A DNA stretch of 64,000 nucleotides, from positions 106,174-170,173 of the forward strand of contig NZ_FNAP01000010.1 of assembly GCF_900101965.1 (NCBI RefSeq), written 5' to 3'. The notes under the pieces are model-generated. The model saw only the letters and a list, made by a program, of their open reading frames with translations. It was not told the DNA's origin and ran no database searches. Within the stretch, counting starts at the first letter, position 1; the number at the start of each line of letters is the position of its first letter. Shown one piece after another: positions 1-8,047 of the stretch. Source of the DNA: Rhodospira trueperi. GTDB lineage: Bacteria; Pseudomonadota; Alphaproteobacteria; Rhodospirillales; Rhodospirillaceae. A program made the position numbers and the translations under genes.

Positions 1-165
1 GTCGTATCCGAAGATCCCAAGTCCCGTCAGGTCCTGGACCGTGGCCAGAAGGTCGACCTGTTCGCGCAGCGCTTCAACGGACGGGCACGAAGCGGGCCCC
101 AGGGTTGTGGCGTCCGGTTTCACGGACGCGCCTGAGGCCGTCTCCGCTTCGCGATCGGAGGTCAT
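1..165 (-). CDS. PAS-domain sensor protein, N-terminal 55 residues only
   Basis: The gene runs off the left edge, so only its first 55 codons are visible. It starts with ATG at 165 and has a GAGGGG ribosome-binding site just upstream. The first 30 residues look disordered. From about residue 31 an amphipathic helix leads into 'LATVQDLTGLGIFGYD', which resembles the opening of a PAS sensory domain as found in histidine kinases and GGDEF proteins. The output domain lies outside the window. A NarL/FixJ response regulator on the same strand at 1524-2267 could be a partner, but arfB and grxC lie between, so the pairing is only a guess. Confidence 0.6.
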   Translation of the reverse strand, partial: MTSDREAETASGASVKPDATTLGPASCPSVEALREQVDLLATVQDLTGLGIFGYD

Positions 166-223
166 GCGCGGAGCCCCTCACCCAATCAACCAAACTGAAA
201 CAACATCCTTTATAATTATTCTA

Positions 224-252
224 ACTCTATTAGCGTAGCCTTGCGATGACAA
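224..252 (-). promoter_or_regulatory. Candidate sigma-70-type promoter for the PAS gene
   Basis: Read on the minus strand, TTGTCA (252-247) and TAGAGT (229-224) are separated by 17 bp and lie about 60 bp upstream of the ATG at 165. Five and four of six positions match the -35 and -10 consensus. The surrounding DNA is unusually AT-rich for this genome. This is a pattern match only. Confidence 0.3.
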
Positions 253-324
253 GACTTCAACGCCCCATCGCAATTCAGGTTTCCACAAAATTCGAGCGAC
301 CATCACCCAGGAAGGCCGAGCGCC

Positions 325-343
325 TCCAATTGATGTAATTGGA
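325..343. promoter_or_regulatory. Short palindrome, possible operator
   Basis: TCCAATT-GATGT-AATTGGA is a perfect 7-bp inverted repeat around a 5-bp spacer. It lies upstream of the leftward PAS gene, about 75 bp beyond its candidate -35. The size suits a dimeric regulator. No regulator can be named. Confidence 0.3.
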
Positions 344-699
344 TAGTTAACTGCACCACACAATGGGACGTGCGTCAATGTGTGTGTTTCGCGCTCCGCA
401 CAACCTGATCTTTGTTTCAAGCCCGTAACAAAACCGGTTTATTGGTTCAAACTCCGGCATGCTGGCGCGCGGCCCCGCCGACCTCGCGAGATCCTTTCGT
501 CCGACCTCTGCCACGGCGCGCCGGGGGTCGGACTCAGAATGACATTTTCCGTTCCAAAACAAGACGCTTCGGTCGTCCCGCGCAAACTGGAGGTTCAGCC
601 AGCCTGGCGGTCCGCCGCGAGACCTCCAACGCAAACGCATCAGACCGTCAGTCGGCGGTTTGCGGGGACGGAGCGGGACGCAATCATCCGAAATCCGTA

Positions 700-1119
700 T
701 CATTCCGCATCCGGCCGCCCGCGCAGCGCCTTGGTCTGCCCGCGCCGTGTCTTGGCGTCAGCGCGCCGTTGTCGGGCGGCCCGGCTCGGACGGGTCGGTT
801 TGCGCGGACGCGGGGTGTGGGTGGCGGCGCGGATCAGGGCCGCGAGACGCTCGCGCGCGTCGACGCGGTTGCGCTCCTGGCTGCGGAAGCGGTCGGCCGT
901 GATAACCACAACACCATCACCGGTCAGCCGGCTCCCCGCCAGCCGTTCCAGCCGCACCTTGACCGCATCAGGCAACGACGGCGAGCCGCGCGCGTCGAAG
1001 CGCAGTTGCACCGCCGTCTCGACCTTGTTGACGTTCTGCCCGCCGGGACCGGACGCGCGGGCGAAGCGCTCCTCGATCTCGCGGTCGGGAATGCTGAGGT
1101 CAGGGGTGATGTCGAGCAT
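700..1119 (-). CDS. arfB: Alternative ribosome-rescue factor ArfB (peptidyl-tRNA hydrolase)
   Basis: ArfB (YaeJ) enters ribosomes stalled on mRNAs without a stop codon and hydrolyses the peptidyl-tRNA, acting as a tmRNA-independent rescue system. The 139-residue protein has the release-factor catalytic GGQ at residues 26-28 within 'SGPGGQNVNKVET', typical of this family. A very basic tail from about residue 100 (many Arg/Lys, TRRGQTKALRGR near the end) matches the extension known to occupy the empty mRNA channel. Length fits ArfB and is far too short for RF1 or RF2. It is transcribed with grxC, 60 bp upstream. A perfect 14-bp palindrome (1158-1171) sits between the two genes. Confidence 0.93.
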   Translation of the reverse strand: MLDITPDLSIPDREIEERFARASGPGGQNVNKVETAVQLRFDARGSPSLPDAVKVRLERLAGSRLTGDGVVVITADRFRSQERNRVDARERLAALIRAATHTPRPRKPTRPSRAARQRRADAKTRRGQTKALRGRPDAE

Positions 1120-1179
1120 GGGTCCGGTGCTCCGGCACGGGCCGCGCCGAGGCCGGCCCCGTCCGGACGGGACCCGATC

Positions 1180-1443
1180 TCAGCCGGCCGCGTTGGCCGC
1201 CTTCAGTTTCGCAAGGATGGGCTGTTCGTACTGCATCAGGGTGTCGTACCCACCGATCAGATGGCCGTCCATCAGGATCTGCGGCACCGTCTTGGCGTCC
1301 GGCAGGCGCTGCTTCATCTCCGAGAAGGCGGCCACCGTGGAGACATCGTGCTCAGTGTACGCGACCCCGTGTTCCTGCAACCAAGCCTTCGCCTTGGCGC
1401 AAAACGTGCAATTCGATTTGGTGTAGACTTCGACACTGACCAT
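1180..1443 (-). CDS. grxC: Glutaredoxin, GrxC type
   Basis: Small cytosolic thiol-disulfide oxidoreductase that reduces protein disulfides and mixed disulfides using glutathione. The 87 residues carry a dithiol CxxC active site, here Cys12-Thr-Phe-Cys15 instead of the usual CPYC. They also carry the TVP loop with its cis-proline (residues 52-54) and the GGYD glutathione-binding element (64-67). The ATG at 1443 was chosen over a longer frame because GAGAGGA precedes it at good spacing and the protein then begins directly with the first beta strand. The CTFC active site is a variant; the fold and both cysteines are intact. Confidence 0.9.
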   Translation of the reverse strand: MVSVEVYTKSNCTFCAKAKAWLQEHGVAYTEHDVSTVAAFSEMKQRLPDAKTVPQILMDGHLIGGYDTLMQYEQPILAKLKAANAAG

Positions 1444-1523
1444 CGGGTCCTCTCTCGCCTTGCAAATGGAAACCGAGCGCCGCCGAAATGGGGCGGACAA
1501 AACGGAACGCCGAGCGGATGGGC

Positions 1524-2267
1524 TCAGGCGGAAATCCCGTGCTGGATCGCCATGGCCACGGCCTGGGTGCGGTTGGCGGCGCCGATCTTCTTGAAGATGC
1601 TGCGCATGTGCGACTTGACGGTGATCTCCGTCAGGCCGAGGTGCAGGCCGATTTCCTTGTTGGACTCACCCCGGACCAACAGCGACAGCACCTGGATTTC
1701 GCGGTTGGTCAGATCGGCGAAGCGCCCGCCGTGGTGTTGCGCCTGGGCGGCCTCGCCGTCGCCGCCACCGGGGCTGAGCAGATGCGCCGAAAAATAGGGC
1801 TGGCCGCTGAGGATCAGCCGCAACGCATGCACGAACGACGCCCCGCTCATGGCCTTGGGCAGATACCCGGACGCACCCAGTTCCATGGCCCTGAGCACAT
1901 CCTCGCGCAGCACCTGTCCGGTGATGATGACCACCGGCACCTCCGGGCACGCCTTGCGGAAGGCGCTGACCGTCTCCACACCGGCCATCCCGGGCATCTT
2001 CAGGTCGAGCAACAGCAGGTCCGGCGAATGCTCCGACGCCTGCGCCAGCGCGCTGTCGAAATCGACCGCCTCCATGATCTCCACATGCTCGCCCAGGTCG
2101 GTTAGGAACGGGCGGATCCCGTCGCGCAGCAACGCATGGTCGTCCGCCAGCAGAACCCGAACAACCGCCGAAGCCTTACCCGCCCCCGCCGACGAGGGAC
2201 CATCCTGGGGCAGGTTGCCGTTGGCATTGACGTTCAACACGGATTCGTCCGGAGCCATCGTTGGCAC
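1524..2267 (-). CDS. NarL/FixJ-family two-component response regulator
   Basis: DNA-binding response regulator of 247 residues. After a 34-residue low-complexity start comes a receiver domain (about 36-155). It has an acidic pair at Asp42-Asp43, phospho-acceptor Asp88 in 'LLLLDLKMPG', Thr116 and Lys138, so all the switch residues are present. A LuxR-type helix-turn-helix follows (about 184-240) with 'LTNREIQVLSLL' and 'NKEIGLHLGLTEITVKSHM'. The linker between the domains is Gly- and His-rich. The signal and target genes are unknown. No histidine kinase is adjacent; the PAS protein cut off at the left edge is the nearest candidate. A second ATG three codons in (2258) is an alternative start. 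Confidence 0.88.
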   Translation of the reverse strand: MPTMAPDESVLNVNANGNLPQDGPSSAGAGKASAVVRVLLADDHALLRDGIRPFLTDLGEHVEIMEAVDFDSALAQASEHSPDLLLLDLKMPGMAGVETVSAFRKACPEVPVVIITGQVLREDVLRAMELGASGYLPKAMSGASFVHALRLILSGQPYFSAHLLSPGGGDGEAAQAQHHGGRFADLTNREIQVLSLLVRGESNKEIGLHLGLTEITVKSHMRSIFKKIGAANRTQAVAMAIQHGISA

Positions 2268-2462
2268 CCTTCCTCATCAGAGACCCGGGCACCGCGAAGC
2301 GGAGCCCGACTTTGCGCGTATGAGTGAAATGCTACCAGACAGACGCCGGCATATCCACCTTTTGCGACGCGGCTGCGCCGCGAAAGGATCAGTGCGACCG
2401 ATACACAACCCGTTCCTTGGAATGACTCCGACCTGACTTCCAATCCGGATCACGACACCCCC

Positions 2463-2885
2463 CTACACCGAAACAATGCGCGCAGCCTCTGCCTTGATCC
2501 GCTCGATCATCGACAGAAAGCCATTGCGCCGATTAGGGCTGATGTGCTGGTCCAGGCCCAGGCGCTTCATCTCGCCCTGGGCATCGGCGGCCAGAATCTC
2601 TTCCGGCGTGCGATCATTGAATAAGACCAACAGGATGGCGATCAACCCCTTGACGATATGGGCATCAGAGTCGGCGCAGAAGTGCAAACGCACCGGGTTG
2701 CCGTCGGCCTCACGCGCGGTCATCCAGACCTGACTCATGCAGCCGGGCACCTTGTTGGCCTCGGTCTTGTCGGCGTCCGGCATGGGCTCCAGCTTACGGC
2801 CCAGGTCTATGATGAAGGCGTAGCGCTCTTCCCAGTCGTCCAGAAGCTCGAATGTTTCGGACAGTTCGTCCAGGGTCATGGTCAT
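2463..2885 (-). CDS. sufE: SufE-family cysteine-desulfurase partner
   Basis: SufE accepts persulfide sulfur from a SufS-type cysteine desulfurase and passes it to the SUF Fe-S scaffold. The 140-residue protein has the invariant acceptor cysteine at position 49 in 'KVPGCMSQVW', followed by the usual fold including 'SDAHIVKGLIAILL'. The start at 2885 (MTMTLDELSETF) was chosen over a frame extending to 3026 because the extra 47 residues are low-complexity and unlike the family. A second ATG two codons later is equally possible. The rest of the suf operon is not in the window. The gene is divergent from aspS. Confidence 0.9.
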   Translation of the reverse strand: MTMTLDELSETFELLDDWEERYAFIIDLGRKLEPMPDADKTEANKVPGCMSQVWMTAREADGNPVRLHFCADSDAHIVKGLIAILLVLFNDRTPEEILAADAQGEMKRLGLDQHISPNRRNGFLSMIERIKAEAARIVSV

Positions 2886-3092
2886 GGTGGTGCCTCGAAC
2901 GTCACGGAAAGGCGGGCGCTCCCCCGATGTAGGCAGAACGGCGCCTCTTGGGAACCCCGCGCGACGTGTGGACATGGCGCTTGTCGCCATCGCGAGTCTG
3001 GCCGGGGCGCTGTTCCCGATCCTCATGAGCGTTTTCGGAACCGGGCGACAGAGGCTGCGGCGCGGACTTCGTGGGCCGGCCCTTCGGCCCGC

Positions 3093-3121
3093 TTGACACG
3101 GCGGGCGGTTCGGTGTGGGTT
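3093..3121 (+). promoter_or_regulatory. Candidate aspS promoter
   Basis: A perfect TTGACA (3093-3098) sits 17 bp before TGGGTT (3116-3121), about 60 bp upstream of the aspS ATG. The -35 matches consensus fully; the -10 is poor. It is the only such -35 seen in the 293-bp divergent sufE/aspS gap. Confidence 0.28.
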
Positions 3122-3178
3122 CCTGCCCACCGACGCCACCGGGGCGCCACCCGTCGCACGCCAGGGAACCCGCTCATC

Positions 3179-4981
3179 ATGCACGCCTTTCGCACGCACA
3201 CCTGCGGCGCGCTGCGCCGCGCCGACGTGGGCCAGACCGTCCGCCTGTCCGGTTGGATTCACCGCAAGCGCGACCACGGCAACCTGCTGTTCGTGGACCT
3301 GCGCGACCATTTCGGCCTGACCCAGTGCGTGCTGGACGTTTCGTCGGACGTGTTCCCGACGCTGGAAGCGGCGCGCGTGGAAAGCGTCATCACCGTGACG
3401 GGCCGGGTCATCGCCCGCAGCGACGAGACCATCAACCCGCGCCTGCCCACCGGCGAGATCGAGGTGGGTGTGGACGCGGTCGAGGTGCAGTCCACCGCCG
3501 ACGTGCTACCGATCCAGGTGGCCGGCGAGCAGGAGTACCCCGAGGACCTGCGCCTGACCTACCGCTTCCTCGATCTGCGGCGCGAGCAGATGCACCGCAA
3601 TATCGTGCTGCGCTCGCAGGTGATCCAGTCGATCCGCCGCCGCATGGTGGACCAGGGCTTCCTGGAGTACCAGACGCCGATCCTGACCGCCTCCAGCCCC
3701 GAGGGGGCCCGCGACTTCCTGGTGCCGTCTCGCCTGCACCCCGGCCAGTTCTACGCCCTGCCGCAAGCCCCGCAGCAGTTCAAGCAGCTGATGATGGTCG
3801 CCGGCTTCGACCGCTATTTCCAGATCGCACCCTGCTTCCGCGACGAGGACAGCCGCGCCGACCGCTCGCCGGGCGAGTTCTATCAGCTCGATTTCGAAAT
3901 GAGCTTCGTCACCCAGGACGACGTGTTCAACGCCATCGAACCCGTGCTGGCGGGCGTGTTCGAGGAGTTCGCCGGGGACCGGGCGGTGACCAAGCCGCCG
4001 TTCCCGCGCATCCCCTACGAAGAATCCATGCTCAAGTACGGCTCGGACAAGCCAGACCTGCGCAACCCGCTCCTCATCCAGGACGTGACGGACCACTTCC
4101 GGGGCGGCGGCTTCGGCCTGTTCGCCAAGCTGATCGAGACCAAGGGCGCCGTGGTGCGCGCGATCCCGGGGCCGGGGGCGGCGGACCGGCCGCGCGGCTG
4201 GTACGACAAGCTGAACGCCTGGGCGCGGGAGAACGGCGCTGGCGGGCTGGGCTACATCATCTTCGGCGCCGAGGGTCCCAAAGGGCCGATCGCCAAGAAC
4301 CTGGAGGCCGACCGGGTCGAGGCCCTGCGCGTCCAGATGGATCTGAAGCCCGGCGACGCCGTATTCTTCGCCTGCGACAAGCCGCTGGCGGCGGCCAAGT
4401 TCGCCGGTCTGGTGCGCACCAAGATCTGCACCGAACTGGAAATGTTGGAGACCGGAGTCTTCAAATTCTGCTGGACGGTCGACTTCCCCATGTTCGAGCT
4501 GAACGAGGACACCGGACAGGTGGAGTTCAGCCACAACCCGTTCTCCATGCCGCAGGGCGGCCTGGAGGCGCTGGAGACCGTGAACCCGCTGGAGATCAAG
4601 GCGTTCCAGTACGATATCGTCTGCAACGGGGTGGAACTGTCGTCGGGCGCGATCCGGAACCACCGGCCGGACATCATGTTCAAGGCCTTCCGGATCGCGG
4701 GCTATGAACAGGAACACGTCGAGGCGCACTTCGGCGGCATGCTGAACGCCTTCCGCTACGGGGCACCCCCGCACGGCGGCGCCGCGCCGGGCATCGACCG
4801 CATCGTCATGCTGCTGGCCGACGAGCCCAACATTCGCGAGGTCATCGTCTTCCCCATGAACGGGCAGGCGCAGGACCTGCTGATGCAGGCGCCCAGCGCG
4901 GTGAGCGAGAAGCAGCTCAAGGACCTGCATATCAAGCTCGACCTGCCCAAGCCCAAGCCCCAGGCCAAAACGGGGGGGTAA
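3179..4981 (+). CDS. aspS: Aspartyl-tRNA synthetase
   Basis: Class II aminoacyl-tRNA synthetase that charges tRNA with aspartate. The 600 residues match the bacterial-type enzyme. An N-terminal OB-fold anticodon-binding domain carries '[19 protein letters not shown]'. Class II motif 2 is at about residue 219 ('[11 protein letters not shown]'). A bacterial insertion domain lies in the middle, and motif 3 near residue 530 includes '[12 protein letters not shown]'. Start ATG 3179 gives the conserved '[13 protein letters not shown]' beginning; the longer open frame to 3071 adds only low-complexity sequence. Whether it is discriminating, or also charges tRNA-Asn for GatCAB, cannot be decided here. 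Confidence 0.97.
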   Translation: MHAFRTHTCGALRRADVGQTVRLSGWIHRKRDHGNLLFVDLRDHFGLTQCVLDVSSDVFPTLEAARVESVITVTGRVIARSDETINPRLPTGEIEVGVDAVEVQSTADVLPIQVAGEQEYPEDLRLTYRFLDLRREQMHRNIVLRSQVIQSIRRRMVDQGFLEYQTPILTASSPEGARDFLVPSRLHPGQFYALPQAPQQFKQLMMVAGFDRYFQIAPCFRDEDSRADRSPGEFYQLDFEMSFVTQDDVFNAIEPVLAGVFEEFAGDRAVTKPPFPRIPYEESMLKYGSDKPDLRNPLLIQDVTDHFRGGGFGLFAKLIETKGAVVRAIPGPGAADRPRGWYDKLNAWARENGAGGLGYIIFGAEGPKGPIAKNLEADRVEALRVQMDLKPGDAVFFACDKPLAAAKFAGLVRTKICTELEMLETGVFKFCWTVDFPMFELNEDTGQVEFSHNPFSMPQGGLEALETVNPLEIKAFQYDIVCNGVELSSGAIRNHRPDIMFKAFRIAGYEQEHVEAHFGGMLNAFRYGAPPHGGAAPGIDRIVMLLADEPNIREVIVFPMNGQAQDLLMQAPSAVSEKQLKDLHIKLDLPKPKPQAKTGG

Positions 4982-5024
4982 TGGGCCGGATCCGGCGGGG
5001 CCGTCCCGCGCGGGAGGCGGCGTC

Positions 5025-6005
5025 ATGTCCCAGGATCGCCTGACCACCAGTTCCGTCACCGTCGATCTGACGGCCGTCGTCATTGCCGTCACGAACGAAA
5101 CCCCCGTGACCCTCGTGCTGAAGCCCGGCGCGGGCGGGCGGCCCGCGCTGCCGGCCGGGCCGCTGCAGGCCGAGCACGGCACGCTTCAGGCGGGCCTGCG
5201 CAGCTGGGTCGAGCGGCAGACGGGCCTGCGCCTGGGCTATGTTGAGCAGCTCTACACCTTCGGCGACCGGCCCCGGCCCGCCGACGACCCCTCTCCGGGC
5301 CACGATGACCGGCGGCTGTCCATCGCCTATCTCGCTCTTGTACCGGTGGCCGGTGTGCCGGTGGCCGGCCGCGCGGCGTGGATGCCCTGGTACGATTGCT
5401 TCCCCTGGGAGGACGAGCGGAGCGGCGCGGGACCCTGGCGCGATCGCCTGCTGGCCGGGCTCGACGGGTGGGCGGAGACAGCGCCGGATCCCCTGCGGGC
5501 GGCGCGGCGCGAGCGCGCCCGGCTGACGTTCGGCGGCGATGCCGGCGGTTGGGACGTCGAGCGGGCGCTGGAACGCTACGAACTGCTGTACGAGGCCGGC
5601 TTGGCGCCCGAGGCATGGTGGGACGCGGGACACGCGCCGCCGTCCGACGTCCTGGCCGGGGTAGGACGGCCGCTGGCCATCGACCACCGCCGCATCCTGG
5701 CCACCGCCATCAGCCGCCTGCGCGGCAAGATTAAATACCGCCCCGTGCTGTTCGAACTGCTGCCGGAGACCTTCACCCTTTTGCGCCTGCAGCGGGCCGC
5801 CGAGGCGATCTCCGGCGTCCGCCTGCACAAGCAGAACTTCCGCCGGCTGGTGGCCCAACAGGGGCTGGTCGAGGACACCGGCCGGGTCGAGACCGACACC
5901 GGCGGCCGACCGGCGAAGCTGATGCGCTTCCGGCGGGAGGTGGTCTCGGAACGGCCGGCCCCGGGGGTCCGTGTGACGGCCACGCGACGCGGCGGTTACC
6001 CTTGA
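5025..6005 (+). CDS. nrtR: NrtR-family transcriptional regulator of NAD synthesis
   Basis: NrtR proteins join a Nudix-like effector domain to a winged-helix DNA-binding domain; they repress NAD biosynthesis genes and respond to ADP-ribose or related nucleotides. Here an N-terminal Nudix fold spans about residues 10-165. Its Nudix box is degenerate: the segment 'LQAGLRSWVERQTGL' lacks the catalytic REUxEE core, as expected of a sensor rather than a hydrolase. A C-terminal domain from about 235 carries helix-turn-helix-like 'RLQRAAEAISGVRLHKQNFRRLV'. It sits directly upstream of nadA-nadC, and two matching palindromes lie in the gap between them. That context supports the assignment more strongly than sequence alone. 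Confidence 0.85.
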   Translation: MSQDRLTTSSVTVDLTAVVIAVTNETPVTLVLKPGAGGRPALPAGPLQAEHGTLQAGLRSWVERQTGLRLGYVEQLYTFGDRPRPADDPSPGHDDRRLSIAYLALVPVAGVPVAGRAAWMPWYDCFPWEDERSGAGPWRDRLLAGLDGWAETAPDPLRAARRERARLTFGGDAGGWDVERALERYELLYEAGLAPEAWWDAGHAPPSDVLAGVGRPLAIDHRRILATAISRLRGKIKYRPVLFELLPETFTLLRLQRAAEAISGVRLHKQNFRRLVAQQGLVEDTGRVETDTGGRPAKLMRFRREVVSERPAPGVRVTATRRGGYP

Positions 6006-6029
6006 ATGACAGCGTGAGTTCTATATACT
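6002..6029 (+). promoter_or_regulatory. nadA: Candidate nadA promoter
   Basis: TTGAAT (6002-6007), a 16-bp spacer and TATACT (6024-6029) form a fair sigma-70-type promoter overlapping the end of nrtR. The -10 hexamer matches five of six positions. It coincides with the left half of the first palindrome (6024-6042), so a repressor bound there would block RNA polymerase. Confidence 0.45.
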
Positions 6030-6042
6030 CTGCGTGAGCATA
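6024..6042. promoter_or_regulatory. Candidate NrtR operator 1
   Basis: TATACTC-TGCGT-GAGCATA is an inverted repeat with six of seven arm positions paired and a 5-bp centre. It overlaps the candidate nadA -10 box. The same half-site GAGCATA and the same 5-bp spacing recur at 6083-6101. Assignment to NrtR is inferred from position and symmetry. Confidence 0.5.
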
Positions 6043-6070
6043 AGGGCCGGATGCCCAACCGGCCCTGTTT
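6043..6070 (+). terminator. Terminator-like hairpin between nrtR and nadA
   Basis: AGGGCCGG (6043-6050) pairs with CCGGCCCT (6059-6066) around an 8-nt loop and is followed by GTTTT, so it can act as an intrinsic terminator, though with a short T tract. It could simply end nrtR. If the promoter at 6002-6029 is real, however, the hairpin lies inside the nadA leader and could attenuate it. Confidence 0.5.
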
Positions 6071-6082
6071 TCGTCACGCGAT

Positions 6083-6101
6083 AATGCTCGAAACGAGCAT
6101 A
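6083..6101. promoter_or_regulatory. Candidate NrtR operator 2
   Basis: AATGCTC-GAAAC-GAGCATA is a near-perfect palindrome; the core TGCTCG-AAA-CGAGCA is exact. It has the same architecture as the site at 6024-6042 and ends just before the GGGGGA ribosome-binding site of nadA. A GATAAT sequence (6080-6085) overlaps its left end and might be a second -10 box. Confidence 0.5.
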
Positions 6102-6112
6102 TGGGGGATATG

Positions 6113-7132
6113 ATGACGGCGTTGACAGGTTTCGATCCGGCTCCCCTGCCCTGCAGCCGCGAGGCCGAGGCGCGCACGGCCGATGTGTACGCGCGCATCA
6201 AGGACGTCATCCCGGCGATGGAATGGCCGCTCCACGCCCCGGAGATCGACGCCATCCGCGACCTGAAGCGCGCCCGCAACGCGGTCGTCCTCGCCCACAA
6301 CTACCAGACGCCGGAGATCTTCCACGGCGTGGCGGACATCCGAGGCGACTCCCTGGCGTTGGCCCGGCAGGCCGTGGAGAGCGACGCCGAGGTGCTGGTC
6401 GTGGCCGGGGTCCACTTCATGGCCGAGACCGCCAAGCTGGTGAACCCGGACAGGACCGTGCTGATCCCCGATCCCCACGCCGGCTGCTCGCTGGCGGAGT
6501 CGATCACGCCGGAGGACGTCGTGGCGCTGCGGGCGGCCCACCCCGGGGTCCCGGTGGTGACCTACGTGAACACGTCGGCCGCGGTGAAGGCCGAGTGCGA
6601 TATCTGCTGCACCTCCGGCAACGCGGTGCGGATCGTGGAGTCGCTCGGCGTGCCCCGGGTCATCTTCATTCCCGACATGTTTCTTGCCAAGCACGTGGCC
6701 CGGAACACCGACGTCGAGATCATTCCCTGGCACGGCGCCTGCGAGGTCCACGAGCGCTTCACCGGGGACGAGATCCGGACGTTCCGGTCCCGCTTTCCCA
6801 GCCTGAGCGTCGTCGCCCATCCGGAATGTCCGCCGGACGTCCTCGACGCCGCCGACCATGTCGGATCGACGGCCCAGATGATCGACTACGTGCGGCGGGA
6901 ACGGCCGGAGCGGGTCTTTCTGGTCACCGAGTGCTCGATGAGCGACAACGTGGCCGCGGAGCTGCCGGAGGTCACGTTCGTCAAGCCGTGCGCGCTGTGC
7001 CCGCACATGAAACGGATCACCCTGCCCCGCATCCGGCACGCGCTGGAGACCCTGTCGCCGCGCGTGGAGCTGGATCCCGAAATCGCCCTGAGGGCGCGCG
7101 CGCCGGTCGAACGCATGCTGGCGGTGACGTGA
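6113..7132 (+). CDS. nadA: Quinolinate synthase NadA
   Basis: NadA condenses iminoaspartate with dihydroxyacetone phosphate to quinolinate in de novo NAD synthesis, using an oxygen-sensitive [4Fe-4S] cluster. Of 339 residues, the three cluster cysteines appear to be Cys125 ('HAGCSL'), Cys210 ('WHGACEVH') and Cys296 ('CALCPHMK'). Also visible are 'LAHNYQTPEI', the conserved 'YVNTSAAVKAECDICCTS' and 'TECSMSDNV'. ATG 6113 is preferred, with GGGGGA four bases upstream; the in-frame ATG at 6110 is nearly equivalent. nadC follows after a few bases. No nadB (aspartate oxidase), which supplies iminoaspartate, lies between or near them. Control by NrtR is likely. Confidence 0.95.
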   Translation: MTALTGFDPAPLPCSREAEARTADVYARIKDVIPAMEWPLHAPEIDAIRDLKRARNAVVLAHNYQTPEIFHGVADIRGDSLALARQAVESDAEVLVVAGVHFMAETAKLVNPDRTVLIPDPHAGCSLAESITPEDVVALRAAHPGVPVVTYVNTSAAVKAECDICCTSGNAVRIVESLGVPRVIFIPDMFLAKHVARNTDVEIIPWHGACEVHERFTGDEIRTFRSRFPSLSVVAHPECPPDVLDAADHVGSTAQMIDYVRRERPERVFLVTECSMSDNVAAELPEVTFVKPCALCPHMKRITLPRIRHALETLSPRVELDPEIALRARAPVERMLAVT

Positions 7133-7167
7133 GGGCCGCCATGGTGACCAACGCCGGGGAGAGACTC

Positions 7168-8037
7168 ATGACGAACGCGCCGGATCGCGGGCCGTTGCCC
7201 GACCTTCTGGTGGACCCGTTGGTGCGGGCCGCGCTGGCGGAAGACCTGGGACGGGGCGGCGACATCACCACCGACAGCCTCGTGCCGGCCGACCGCACGG
7301 TTCAGGCGGCGGTGGTCGCGCGGCGGGAGGGCGTGGTGGCCGGCGCCGGCGTGGCCGCCCTGACCTTCCGGCTGCTTGATGCCCGCGTGACCTGCCGGGG
7401 CCGGATCGACGACGGCACCGTGGTCTGCCCCGGCGAAACCATCCTGTTGATCGACGGACCGGCCCGGGCCGTGCTGTCGGCCGAACGGGTGGCGCTGAAC
7501 TTCCTCGGCCACCTCTCGGGCATCGCCACCGAGACCGCCCGCATGGTGGCGGCGGTGCGCGGCACCCGGGCGCGCATCGCCTGCACGCGCAAGACGACGC
7601 CGGGCCTGCGCGCGCTGGAGAAGTACGCGGTGCGGGTCGCGGGCGGCATCAACCACCGCCTCGGCCTCGACGATGCGGTGCTCATCAAGGACAACCACAT
7701 CGCCGTGATGGGCGGGATCACGGCCGCCATCACGGCGGCGCGCGCCGCGATCGGCCACATGACGCGGCTTCAGGTCGAGATCGATTCCCTCGACCAGCTC
7801 GACGAGGCGCTGGCGGCGGCCCCCGACGCCATCCTGTTCGACAACATGACGCCGGAGGTGCTGGCGGAAGGGGTGCGCCGGGTGGCGGGGCGCGCGATCA
7901 CAGAGGCGTCCGGCAGCATCACGCTCGACAGCGTGGCGGCGGTCGCGGCCAGCGGCGTCGATGTCATCTCCGTCGGCTGGCTGACCCACAGCGCGCCCAA
8001 CCTCGATCTCGGGCTGGACATGCTGCCCCTGGCCTGA
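7168..8037 (+). CDS. nadC: Nicotinate-nucleotide diphosphorylase (carboxylating), quinolinate phosphoribosyltransferase
   Basis: NadC converts quinolinate and PRPP to nicotinate mononucleotide, CO2 and pyrophosphate, the step after NadA. The 289-residue protein has the N-terminal 'ALAEDLGRGGDITTDSLVP' and the active-site stretch near residue 138 with 'CTRKTTPGLRALEKYAV' and 'GGINHRLGLDDAVLIKDNH', whose Arg, His and Lys residues bind quinolinate and PRPP. The C-terminal 'VDVISVGWLTHSAPNLDLGLD' is standard. ATG 7168 has GGGGAGAG upstream. ATG 7141, nine bases after the nadA stop and with its own GAGGG, is a real alternative adding nine residues. It forms an operon with nadA. Confidence 0.95.
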   Translation: MTNAPDRGPLPDLLVDPLVRAALAEDLGRGGDITTDSLVPADRTVQAAVVARREGVVAGAGVAALTFRLLDARVTCRGRIDDGTVVCPGETILLIDGPARAVLSAERVALNFLGHLSGIATETARMVAAVRGTRARIACTRKTTPGLRALEKYAVRVAGGINHRLGLDDAVLIKDNHIAVMGGITAAITAARAAIGHMTRLQVEIDSLDQLDEALAAAPDAILFDNMTPEVLAEGVRRVAGRAITEASGSITLDSVAAVAASGVDVISVGWLTHSAPNLDLGLDMLPLA

Positions 8038-8047
8038 GGCCGGGGAC

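Larger units (their letters stand above)
166..699. other. 534-bp intergenic region, no gene recognised
   Basis: This gap holds the upstream region of the leftward PAS gene and the downstream end of arfB. It is clearly more AT-rich than its surroundings between about 185 and 360. It contains a candidate leftward promoter (224-252) and a short palindrome (325-343). Open frames across it have no ribosome-binding sites and no recognisable family, so none is annotated. No tRNA fold was seen. Confidence 0.5.

Noticed and set aside
412-1797. Long rightward frames opposite arfB, grxC and the response regulator
   Set aside because: They cover three real leftward genes and the gaps between them, and are Arg/Ala/Pro-rich without domains.
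2974-3096. A 40-residue frame with one hydrophobic helix and an Arg-rich tail in the sufE/aspS gap
   Set aside because: No ribosome-binding site, and the region must hold two divergent promoters; not enough support for a gene.
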